From contig NZ_SLWB01000017.1 in NCBI RefSeq assembly GCF_004340205.1, positions 1 to 64,000 of the forward strand: a DNA stretch of 64,000 nucleotides, in the 5' to 3' direction. The notes beneath the pieces were generated by a model that was not told the DNA's origin, searched no databases, and was given only the letters and a program-made list of their open reading frames with translations. How positions within the stretch are numbered: the first letter of the stretch is position 1; each line of letters opens with the position of its first letter. A program made the position numbers and the translations under genes. This document shows, one piece after another, positions 54,858-64,000 of this stretch. Source of the DNA: Acetobacteroides hydrogenigenes (GTDB lineage Bacteria; Bacteroidota; Bacteroidia; Bacteroidales; ZOR0009).

Positions 54858-54887
54858 AAGCCCAAGAGCATTTTATCTCTTGGGCTT
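54858..54887 (-). terminator. Intrinsic terminator after dapA
   Basis: Arms AAGCCCAAGAG (54858-54868) and CTCTTGGGCTT (54877-54887) with an 8-base loop; on the minus strand a run of T residues follows. It is 26 bases after the dapA stop. Confidence 0.85.
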
Positions 54888-54913
54888 TGACCGTATAGTG
54901 GGGCTATATTAGG

Positions 54914-55795
54914 CTACATATTGCCTTCAATAAACTTCGAAATTTCAGCGTAGAGCTTTTCGGAAGCAGGTACAAGCGGAAGACGTAGTACGTTTTTGCA
55001 GATGCTCAACTTTGCCAGCACAGCTTTGACACCTGTTGGATTTCCTTCTGCAAAAAGCTGATCAATTGGATCGGCAAGCTTGTAAACCGTTGGAATAGCC
55101 ACATCAAATTTCCCGCTTAATGCCAAATGAACCATATTGCAGAAATCCTTTGGATAGGCGTTGGCGGCAACCGAGATTACGCCATCGGCACCCACCGAAA
55201 TTTGAGGAATCACGTATGCATCATCAGCCGAAAGTACAAGGAATCCTTCGGGTCTCCCCTTAAGAACCTTAATCATCTTATTCATGTCCGTATCGGCTTC
55301 CTTTATTGCGATGATATTATCAAAATCATTAGCCAAGCGGATGATTGTTTCAGCGGTAAGGTTCACTCCTGTACGACCTGGTACATTATATAGCACAATA
55401 GGCTTCTTAGAGGCCAAGGCAATTGCCTTGTAGTGCTCGTATAGCCCAGCCTGATTAGGCTTGTTGTAATATGGCGTTACAGAAAGGATTGCATCGGCGT
55501 ATTTGTACATTTCATCATTCAGAAGAGCGATGACATCGGCGGTGCTATTGCCGCCGCATCCAATAACTATCGGAAGTTTAGCCTTATTGCTCTCATAAAC
55601 ATGTTTGACGATTGCCCGTTTTTCCTCTTTTGTCAAGGTAGGGGTTTCGCCTGTTGTTCCATGAACAACTAGGTAATCAACATCATTGGCAGAAACATAC
55701 TCTACCAAACGAGTTAACGACTCAAAGTCTACGCTTCCGTCTTCGTTAAAGGGTGTAACTAGCGCCACACCAACTCCTCTTAAATTCATATGCAT
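54914..55795 (-). CDS. dapA: 4-hydroxy-tetrahydrodipicolinate synthase
   Basis: A 293-residue TIM-barrel aldolase that condenses pyruvate and aspartate semialdehyde in lysine and meso-diaminopimelate synthesis. Conserved parts are VHGTTGETPTLT, TPYYNKPNQAGLYEHY, the Tyr in VLYNVPGRTG (Tyr136) and the Schiff-base Lys in IAIKEAD (Lys165). The Met at 55789 is an equally possible start. 15 bases downstream of the DUF6913 gene. Confidence 0.95.
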   Translation of the reverse strand: MHMNLRGVGVALVTPFNEDGSVDFESLTRLVEYVSANDVDYLVVHGTTGETPTLTKEEKRAIVKHVYESNKAKLPIVIGCGGNSTADVIALLNDEMYKYADAILSVTPYYNKPNQAGLYEHYKAIALASKKPIVLYNVPGRTGVNLTAETIIRLANDFDNIIAIKEADTDMNKMIKVLKGRPEGFLVLSADDAYVIPQISVGADGVISVAANAYPKDFCNMVHLALSGKFDVAIPTVYKLADPIDQLFAEGNPTGVKAVLAKLSICKNVLRLPLVPASEKLYAEISKFIEGNM

Positions 55796-55810
55796 TAATT
55801 CTTAAAACAA

Positions 55811-56350
55811 CTATCCAATCTTAGGCAGATAGGCAAACATCTGCTCTTCAAAAAACCGTAAATCAGCATCATCACTGACATCAAGGGTTAAGTCAAATGG
55901 CGAACCGGCAATACCTACACCTCCTATTTTGAATTTAGCCAACGATGCAGTTGCGAGGTAAATGCTGAGGCTCGATTCTAACCTGGTCAAATCTATGAAA
56001 TAATCGTGATTGTTTTGCAAAAGGTTGAGAACCTCCTCATTTTTGGGCGTACCATTCCATTTCACCTCCTGATATCCAACTGGGTAAACGCTATACTTGT
56101 TGGGAATCTCCAGCTGCAAATCCTTTTGTTTTCCCACCAAAATGGTATCAACCTTAGCACCTTTAGCCTCTAACCGATCAATAAAAGGGTATAAATCAGA
56201 GAAGCTATCCTCTCCCCCAACTCTATAGAGCAAAACAACGCTCTTTATCCGATCAAAGGGTGTAAAATATCTTTTACGAGCCGAACTTACGCTGGAGCGT
56301 AATGCCTCGAATGCCCGTTTTTGAAAGCTCTTTTTTATTGCAGTAAGCAT
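55811..56350 (-). CDS. DUF6913-family protein, unknown function
   Basis: A 179-residue soluble protein of a family seen in Bacteroidota, ending FDLTLDVSDDADLRFFEEQMFAYLP. It lies 4 bases after ligA and 15 bases before dapA, so the three genes form an operon. No catalytic motif is evident and no function can be proposed. Confidence 0.65.
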   Translation of the reverse strand: MLTAIKKSFQKRAFEALRSSVSSARKRYFTPFDRIKSVVLLYRVGGEDSFSDLYPFIDRLEAKGAKVDTILVGKQKDLQLEIPNKYSVYPVGYQEVKWNGTPKNEEVLNLLQNNHDYFIDLTRLESSLSIYLATASLAKFKIGGVGIAGSPFDLTLDVSDDADLRFFEEQMFAYLPKIG

Positions 56351-56354
56351 AAAC

Positions 56355-58358
<2,004 letters not shown>

Positions 58359-58460
58359 CTATTTTAAGCAAAAGTACTTGTTTGATTTTTGATAAAAAAC
58401 AACACTAAACCGATGGTTAAGATAATTTATTTCCTTCGATAATTAATATTTTTACGAAAA

Positions 58461-60668
58461 ATGATAAGCATGGAAGAACTGGATTTAGAAAAAGAGGAGA
58501 AAAGGGAGCTACTCAGCCGTTTTAGAAGCTTATACAAATCGTGCAAGCAGAGCAGCTCGCAGGAGGAACTTCTTCTTTTAAAGAAGGCCTTTCGCGTTGC
58601 GGCAAATGCCCATAAGGAAAAGCGCCGTGAAAATGGCGATCCATTTATTTTCCATGCTCTAGCCGTTGCCCAAATTGTTGTCGATGAAATCGGCCTTAAG
58701 GGTACGGCTGCAATATCGGTCCTGCTCCACGAAACCTCGCGAATTAACGGCTTTGGCGACGACGATTTTGCCAAGGAGTACAACCAGGAGGTTGCCACCA
58801 TCGTTACGGGGCTGAACAAAATATCGAAGATAGATCCAAAAACCAGCTCTAGCGAGGTGGAGAACTACCGTCAGCTGGTGATCTCCTACTCGGCCGATCC
58901 GCGCGTTATCCTGATAAAGCTGGCCGACAGGCTTGACGTAATGCGCCATCTCTACTTCTTTGCCGACAGCAAGCAGGTTAAAAAGGCCAACGAGACGCTT
59001 ACCCTATACGCGCCACTGGCGCACCGCCTAGGGCTTTACTCGGTGAAAACAGAGCTCGAGGACCTCTCGCTGAAGTACACCGAACCGGCCGACTACATCC
59101 ATATTGTAACGAAGCTCGAAGAGACCGCCAAGGAGCGTAATACCTACATCGAGAAGTTCATTAAGCCCATCGTGGCGGGGCTCGACCAGTACGGGCAGCG
59201 GTACGAGATTAAGAGCCGTACCAAGTCGATCTTCTCCATCTGGAAAAAGATGAAGAAGCAGAAGATCCCCTTCGAGGAGGTGTTCGATTTGTTCGCCATC
59301 CGCATCATCCTCGAAAGCGAGTTGCCTCTGGAAAAGGCCGAGTGCTGGAGAACCTACTCCATCGTTACCGAGAAGTACATCCCCAACCCCGAGCGCATGA
59401 GGGACTGGATATCGGTGCCCAAGTCGAACGGCTACGAGAGCCTGCACGCCACCGTCATCGGGCCCGAGGGAAAGTGGGTGGAGGTGCAGATCCGCACCCG
59501 CCGCATGGACGAGATCGCCGAGATGGGGATCGCCGCGCACTGGAAGTACAAGGGCATTCGGCAGCAGCAGGGCATCGACGACTGGCTGACCGACCTGCGC
59601 AACCTGCTGGAGCAGGCCGAGGACTCCAACGAAATGGCAGAAAGCCTCAAGCAGCTGGACAGCTACCAGAAGGAGATCTTCGTGTTTACCCCCAACGGCG
59701 ACCTCAAGAAGCTCCCTTCTGGAGCAACGGTACTCGACTTTGCCTTCGAGGTGCACTCCAAACTGGGCGTGTCGTGCGTGGGCGCCAAGGTAAACAACCG
59801 CCTAGCCTCCATTAAGGATGCGCTTAAGAATGGCGATCAGGTGGAGATCATCACCTCCAAAAACCAAAAGCCCACCAAGGACTGGCTCTCGTTCGCCATC
59901 ACCTCTAAGGCGCGCAGCAAGATCAAGCAGAGCCTTAAGGAGGAGGAGCTCAAGGTGGCCAACATCGGCAAGGAGCTCCTGCTGCGCAGGCTCAAGAACT
60001 GGAAGCTGGAGCTTACCGACGAGATGGCCTCGCAGTTCATCAAAAAGAATAAGATTAGGTCTATTACCGAGTTCTACGCCATGCTGGCCAACGAGAAGAT
60101 CGACATCGCCGATATCAAGACCTATATCGAAACAGCAGACCTTGTTGAGGAGAAAAGCAGTGCGCCCGAGGTGGCCTACGCCCAGCCCAAGGAGCAGGAG
60201 AGCGGCGACTTTCTGGTTATCGACGAGCACCTGGCCAACGTGGACTACAAGCTGGCCACCTGCTGCAACCCCATCTTTGGCGACGACATCTTTGGCTTTG
60301 TGACCATCAGCCACGGCATCAAGATACACCGCACCAGCTGTCCGAACGCCAAGAGCATGATCGAGCGCTACTCCTACCGCATTGTGAAGGCCAAGTGGCA
60401 GCAGACGCGCGAGTCGAGCTCGTTCCAAACCACCATCCGCATCATCGGCGAGGATCAGATCGGGCTCTTCAACCGCATCTCGGAGGTGCTCACCAAGGAG
60501 CTGAAGGTGACGCTGCGCTCGGCCTCGTTCGACACCAAGGGGGGCGTTTTCGAGGGAAAGATTAAGGTGTTCGTGGGCAACATCAAGCAGCTCGACATGA
60601 TCATCCACCGCCTGCACCGCATTAAGGGGGTGATTAAGGCCAGCCGCGTAGCCACCTCGGCCGAGTAG
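58461..60668 (+). CDS. RelA/SpoT-family (p)ppGpp synthetase, hydrolase motif degenerate
   Basis: A 735-residue long RSH protein. The N-terminal HD region is altered: the HDxxED motif of active hydrolases reads HETSRI (His90-Glu91) and the following ED pair is absent, so hydrolysis is probably lost. The synthetase domain is intact (KIPFEEVFDLFAIRI, GYESLHATVIGP, EVQIRTRRMDEIAEMGIAAHWKYK). TGS (FVFTPNGDLKKLPSGATVLDFAF), zinc-finger-like (ATCCNPIFGDD) and ACT domains follow. It should make (p)ppGpp on stalled ribosomes, like RelA. Base composition rises sharply in GC from about 59100 to the end. The Met at 58470 is an alternative start. Confidence 0.93.
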   Translation: MISMEELDLEKEEKRELLSRFRSLYKSCKQSSSQEELLLLKKAFRVAANAHKEKRRENGDPFIFHALAVAQIVVDEIGLKGTAAISVLLHETSRINGFGDDDFAKEYNQEVATIVTGLNKISKIDPKTSSSEVENYRQLVISYSADPRVILIKLADRLDVMRHLYFFADSKQVKKANETLTLYAPLAHRLGLYSVKTELEDLSLKYTEPADYIHIVTKLEETAKERNTYIEKFIKPIVAGLDQYGQRYEIKSRTKSIFSIWKKMKKQKIPFEEVFDLFAIRIILESELPLEKAECWRTYSIVTEKYIPNPERMRDWISVPKSNGYESLHATVIGPEGKWVEVQIRTRRMDEIAEMGIAAHWKYKGIRQQQGIDDWLTDLRNLLEQAEDSNEMAESLKQLDSYQKEIFVFTPNGDLKKLPSGATVLDFAFEVHSKLGVSCVGAKVNNRLASIKDALKNGDQVEIITSKNQKPTKDWLSFAITSKARSKIKQSLKEEELKVANIGKELLLRRLKNWKLELTDEMASQFIKKNKIRSITEFYAMLANEKIDIADIKTYIETADLVEEKSSAPEVAYAQPKEQESGDFLVIDEHLANVDYKLATCCNPIFGDDIFGFVTISHGIKIHRTSCPNAKSMIERYSYRIVKAKWQQTRESSSFQTTIRIIGEDQIGLFNRISEVLTKELKVTLRSASFDTKGGVFEGKIKVFVGNIKQLDMIIHRLHRIKGVIKASRVATSAE

Positions 60669-60696
60669 GAAATTTCATACAAGCTTTATATGGACT

Positions 60697-60729
60697 AGAC
60701 CTGACAAATTTTAAAAATTTGTCAGGTCT
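60697..60729 (+). terminator. Intrinsic terminator after the (p)ppGpp synthetase gene
   Basis: Perfect 15-base arms AGACCTGACAAATTT (60697-60711) and AAATTTGTCAGGTCT (60715-60729) with a 3-base loop and T residues after it. Confidence 0.85.
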
Positions 60730-60736
60730 TTCTACA

Positions 60737-61030
60737 ATGCACCGATGCATTAGCCTTCCCAGAAATCCTGGAAGGGTCATGCATCGATGCATTAGCCTTG
60801 CCGGAAATCCCGAAGGGGTCATGCACCGATGCATTAGCCTTGCCGGAAATCCCGAAGGGGTCATGCATCGATGCTTTAGCCTTGCCGGAAATCCCGGAGG
60901 GGTCATGCACCGATGCATTAGCCTTGCCGGAAATCCCGGAGGGGTCATGCATCGATGCTTTAGCCTTGCCGGAAATCCCGGAGGGGTCATGCATCGATGC
61001 TTTAGCCTTGCCGGAAATCCCGGAGGGGTG
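60737..61030. repeat. 42-bp tandem repeat array (7 copies)
   Basis: Seven units of 42 bases start at 60737, 60779, 60821, 60863, 60905, 60947 and 60989. The units are nearly identical, with the core ATGCATCGATGCAT (a perfect palindrome in one form) followed by TAGCCTTGCCGGAAATCCC. Two forms alternate (ATGCACC/ATGCATC; GCATTAG/GCTTTAG). All reading frames stay open on both strands because the unit is a multiple of three, but none looks like a gene. It lies between two terminators of convergent genes. Confidence 0.93.
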
Positions 61031-61063
61031 ACCATTCGTGGAGGCAATGCTTCCGAAAAAAAA

Positions 61064-61090
61064 AGGAGGCACCCCAACGGGGCGCCTCCT
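61064..61090 (-). terminator. Intrinsic terminator after the AsmA-family gene
   Basis: Arms AGGAGGCACCCC (61064-61075) and GGGGCGCCTCCT (61079-61090), one mismatch, 3-base loop; on the minus strand a long run of T follows. It lies 20 bases after the gene's stop. Confidence 0.85.
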
Positions 61091-61110
61091 GCATGACTTG
61101 TTATCCAGAA

Positions 61111-64000
61111 TTACCGGCGCTTGAAGAGGTCGTTGAGCTTCTTCTTGGCCGCATCCTTCAGCTGGTCTTCTGCCTTCTTTTTGGCTGTATCGCTTTTCGA
61201 TCCGCCAATAACCTTGTCGAGCAGCTTAGAAGCCTCCTTGGTGGCTTCCTGCTTCACCTTATCCTGAACAGCCTCTTTTACCTCCGACTGTACGGTCTTA
61301 CCACTGGCGCTGGCCACATTAACCAGCTTCACCGAAGGTTTGCTGTAGGTGCCAGTCACGCCAAGGGTTACCTTCATGTCACCAGAGGCAGCATTCTTGC
61401 CTAGGTAGCGGCTCATGGCGCTGTTCAGCGATGTGGTAACGGCATTGGCCGGTACATCCATCAGCAGGTTGTAGTTAATCTTACCATCTAACGAGGTGTA
61501 GCCGCTTACGGTGGTCTTGCGACCGTGCATTGAGATATCGAATGGCTTCACCGACAGCTTGCCATCCTCGAGGGTCGTCGATAGGGCTAGCTCCTTTATC
61601 TCGGTCATTGCGCTAGCCGTTGCTGGCTTAGAGAACTGGGCCACCAGCGAGGTTAACTTGGTATCCTTAAGCGTTCCGCTGAGGATCTTCACCAATCCGC
61701 CTCCATTCAGCGAGGCCACATTAGGGGTCATATCCTTGGTTAAATCGCCCTTCAGGTTGTAGTTGAGGTCCATATTACCCACCACGTACTGCGAAATGGG
61801 CGCGTACTTTTGGATGGTTTCGAAAGTTTCGAAAGCCTTTGGTATTGATACCGATTTGATGCCAAGGTCGAGGTCAAACTTCGGCTTCTTCACGTCGGAG
61901 TCGAAGGTACCCTTAACGTTCACCAAACCGCCAATAATGCCCATGTTGGCATCCTTGATGGTCATGATGCCCTTCGATATGCTTACCAGCGCGTTTACGT
62001 TGTCGGCAACGATGTTGTCGTAGGTAAACTTGCCGATGTGCGCCTTAAGGTCGAAGTCGATGTTCTTAGGGATCATCGAAACGGCCACGCTGGAGTCTTT
62101 CTTGCTTGGCTGCGAAGCCTGCTGCTTGGCAACGGCCTCCTTATCGGCAGGGGTCATCCACTCGTTGGCGTTAAAGGTTGGGATGTTGACGTTGAGGTTA
62201 CCCCCAAGAACGCCATCGGGCTTAAAGAGGAATCCCATGTAGTTGGTTACGCTTCCGGTGGCCGAGATTTGGCTGCTGCCCACCTTCGACTCAAACTTGG
62301 TAAGGTTGATCGATGCAGGGTTAAACACCACCGCAGCGGTGCTGATGGTTACCCCCTGCTTGAAGTCGGGACTCGAGTAGGAGAAGTTAGCCACATTCAT
62401 ATTTCCCGAAGCCTTAACGTTGGCGTAGCGCTTAGCCGTAACGTCCGACAGCTTTCCGGAAGTTGCCAAATTGGCCTTAACCTTTCCCTTAAGCGTCATA
62501 TCCTTTAGGTTGAAAATCTTGGCGATCTTTTCCAGATCCACGCCACCGGCAACCTTTACGTTCCAGGCAAGATCCTTGATGTTTTGCACGCTACCTGTTG
62601 CCGTTAAGCTCTCTCCGGCAAGCAGCATGTTGAAGTTGCCAATTTGAACCACGGTATTCTCAGCCTTTCCGGTAGTGTTGGAAGCCGTCATGACAAAGTT
62701 GAGGTTTTGCAGCGGCGTAGGCAGTAGCTTATTCTGAACGAAACCATTCGTCAGCTTAGCCGTAGCGGCAAGTATTGGGAATGCGCCCGTCTTATCGTCG
62801 TAAACGCCCTTTGCGTTAAGCGCCAAATCGAAGATACCCTTAATGGTCATCCCTTCGATTGGGAATGCCGAGGTTAGCTCTCCAAGATTAAGGCGAGCGT
62901 TCACCTTAGCATCTACAGGGAAGTTCTTTAGGTTGGCAACCTTTAGGTAGCCATCGAATGGGTTGTTACCAATCTTAAAGCTAAACTTATTTAGGTTGAT
63001 GGCGGTGCTTGGAATAAGCCCATCCTTATTGTCCACGTTCAGGTCGATGTTGATATCCTTAATCGCCTCAGGTACCTTTGGATACTTAAACGAGGCATTT
63101 TTGGTAACCAGCTTCACGCCAAAAGCAGGAAGGAGGCTATCCTTCATTGTACCCTTGGCATACCCGCTGAAGTCGAACTCACCATCAGCCTTAATATCGC
63201 CGAAGCTCTCGGTATACACGCCAGGAACCAGCGATAGCAGCCCCTTAAACGAGTTGTCGAGCGCCATAAAGGTTACATCCATCTTTATGGCATTCTGCTG
63301 CGCCAGCTGCACCCAGCCGTCGAAGCCGAAGTTAAAGTCGTTTACCTTAATGGAGTTGTCCTTAAAGGTGTACTTGTTGTTGTTCATGTCCATGTTCACC
63401 ACAAAGTTCAGGTCGAGCGACTTGTTGGATAGGTACTCCGTGCCGTTCATGGCAACGGTAGCCTTATCGGCGGTAAGCTTAGTCGATAGGTCGAATACGT
63501 TCTCGGCCAAGTCGCCGCTACCGGTAATGTTCAGGTTCTTCACGCTGGCAAACATCTTCGACTTCTGATCGCTGTAGATGATGTCTGCATTCTTTAGCGC
63601 AAGCTCCTTTAGGCGAAACTTGACAGGCTCAGCCTTTGTGGTATCCACTCCTTTTGTGGTATCGGGCTGTGCCTTGTAAATGTCGTAGTTGGCTTTACCG
63701 TTGGGCAGCACAATCACGTTAAGCTTTGGCTTGTCGAGGATAATCTTATTAACCTCTATACGCCCCGAACTGATAAGCGCAAATATGTTAACCGTAACCT
63801 CAAACTTCTTAAGGTTGACAAGCGTATCACCCTTAAACTCATCACGCCCCACCACGCTCAAATCCTCGAGCGCAAGCGTAAAGTTGGGGAAATGACGAAG
63901 CATCCCAATACTCAGTCCATCCTGAGGAAACTTCACATCTGCATTGATATTCTCTGCAATGAACTTATCAGCTGCTTGCTTTATTGTTGGCTTAAAAAGG
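61111..64000 (-). CDS. AsmA-family protein, 3' part (start lies beyond the window)
   Basis: At least 963 residues of one frame that is still open at base 64000, where it reads FKPTIKQAADKFIAEN; the true start is to the right. A GTG at 63936 is not the start because the upstream sequence matches the family (PTIKQ...ADVKFPQDGLS). The visible part shows the AsmA N-terminal region (GMLRHFPNFTLALEDLSVVG), then a very long beta-repeat rod and the AsmA_2-type segment GGGLVKILSGTLKDTKLTSL near the end. The C-terminus is a Lys-rich helix. Such proteins span the periplasm and are linked to lipid transport and outer-membrane assembly. Confidence 0.9.
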   Translation of the reverse strand, partial: LFKPTIKQAADKFIAENINADVKFPQDGLSIGMLRHFPNFTLALEDLSVVGRDEFKGDTLVNLKKFEVTVNIFALISSGRIEVNKIILDKPKLNVIVLPNGKANYDIYKAQPDTTKGVDTTKAEPVKFRLKELALKNADIIYSDQKSKMFASVKNLNITGSGDLAENVFDLSTKLTADKATVAMNGTEYLSNKSLDLNFVVNMDMNNNKYTFKDNSIKVNDFNFGFDGWVQLAQQNAIKMDVTFMALDNSFKGLLSLVPGVYTESFGDIKADGEFDFSGYAKGTMKDSLLPAFGVKLVTKNASFKYPKVPEAIKDINIDLNVDNKDGLIPSTAINLNKFSFKIGNNPFDGYLKVANLKNFPVDAKVNARLNLGELTSAFPIEGMTIKGIFDLALNAKGVYDDKTGAFPILAATAKLTNGFVQNKLLPTPLQNLNFVMTASNTTGKAENTVVQIGNFNMLLAGESLTATGSVQNIKDLAWNVKVAGGVDLEKIAKIFNLKDMTLKGKVKANLATSGKLSDVTAKRYANVKASGNMNVANFSYSSPDFKQGVTISTAAVVFNPASINLTKFESKVGSSQISATGSVTNYMGFLFKPDGVLGGNLNVNIPTFNANEWMTPADKEAVAKQQASQPSKKDSSVAVSMIPKNIDFDLKAHIGKFTYDNIVADNVNALVSISKGIMTIKDANMGIIGGLVNVKGTFDSDVKKPKFDLDLGIKSVSIPKAFETFETIQKYAPISQYVVGNMDLNYNLKGDLTKDMTPNVASLNGGGLVKILSGTLKDTKLTSLVAQFSKPATASAMTEIKELALSTTLEDGKLSVKPFDISMHGRKTTVSGYTSLDGKINYNLLMDVPANAVTTSLNSAMSRYLGKNAASGDMKVTLGVTGTYSKPSVKLVNVASASGKTVQSEVKEAVQDKVKQEATKEASKLLDKVIGGSKSDTAKKKAEDQLKDAAKKKLNDLFKRR

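Noticed and set aside
59028-60617. Long antisense frames opposite the (p)ppGpp synthetase gene
   Set aside because: They arise from high GC at third positions of the real gene; their translations are Leu/Asp/Val/Gly-rich with no recognisable domain.
60634-61096. Several repetitive open frames on both strands
   Set aside because: All come from the 42-base array, whose length keeps every frame open; the frames cross terminators.
63934-63936. GTG as the start of the AsmA-family gene
   Set aside because: The frame continues to the window edge and the extra residues fit the family, so the start lies outside.

Overview
The window looks like chromosome of an anaerobic or facultative member of the Bacteroidota, most likely order Bacteroidales. 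This rests on a SusC/SusD pair, a TPR-HTH regulator, a Nudix-type xylose regulator, DUF5020 and DUF6913 proteins, an aryl-polyene (flexirubin-like) pigment cluster starting with a tyrosine ammonia-lyase, class III ribonucleotide reductase, and very few strong Shine-Dalgarno sequences. I cannot name a genus. No phage, IS transposase, rRNA or CRISPR array was seen.

Layout. 1-535: non-coding, with a long hairpin and a 42-bp tandem array. 536-3425: hemerythrin-domain protein, MarC-family membrane protein, and a two-gene cell-envelope unit (beta-barrel plus lipoprotein). 3587-11625: a TPR-HTH regulator interrupted by one in-frame TGA, then SusC, SusD and an exported PPP-type phosphatase. 11833-12414: small secreted protein. 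12434-34928: about 22 kb of minus-strand, mostly overlapping genes forming a complete-looking aryl-polyene pathway: tyrosine ammonia-lyase, FabG, three ketosynthases, a truncated chain-length-factor-like protein, two acyl carrier proteins, two hotdog dehydratases, a hotdog thioesterase, LpxL-like acyltransferase, B12-binding radical SAM enzyme, LolA-like carrier, polysaccharide deacetylase, GT2-DUF2062 fusion, an MMPL-PlsC-methyltransferase triple fusion, a CrtI-like oxidoreductase, an Ntn hydrolase and a PaaK-like ligase. 35417-38438: nrdD-nrdG behind a cobalamin riboswitch. 38636-43603: xylR(Nudix)-xylB-xylA-xylE. 43954-44038: tRNA-Ser(UGA). 44188-47795: DUF5020 protein, TPR protein, dihydroorotate-dehydrogenase-like protein. 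48173-54186: gltB-gltD. 54914-58352: ligA, DUF6913 gene, dapA. 58461-60668: a RelA-type (p)ppGpp enzyme. 61111-64000: 3' part of an AsmA-family gene cut by the window edge.

How the genes work together. The polyene cluster should deaminate tyrosine to 4-coumarate, activate it (ligase), extend it on ACP with malonyl units through KS/FabG/dehydratase cycles that leave the double bonds in place, and then move the product to the envelope by the acyltransferase, LolA and MMPL functions. No DarA/DarB (dialkylresorcinol) genes are visible, so the partner lipid is unknown. The riboswitch on the B12-independent reductase implies a B12-dependent alternative elsewhere in the genome. The xyl genes are a full xylose uptake and isomerase route.

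The feature I find least explained is a set of four tandem arrays (153-460, 28079-28395, 46492-46759, 60737-61030). They have unrelated sequences but almost the same 41-42 bp period, near four turns of B-DNA; three of them carry palindromic cores. One sits inside the polyene operon.
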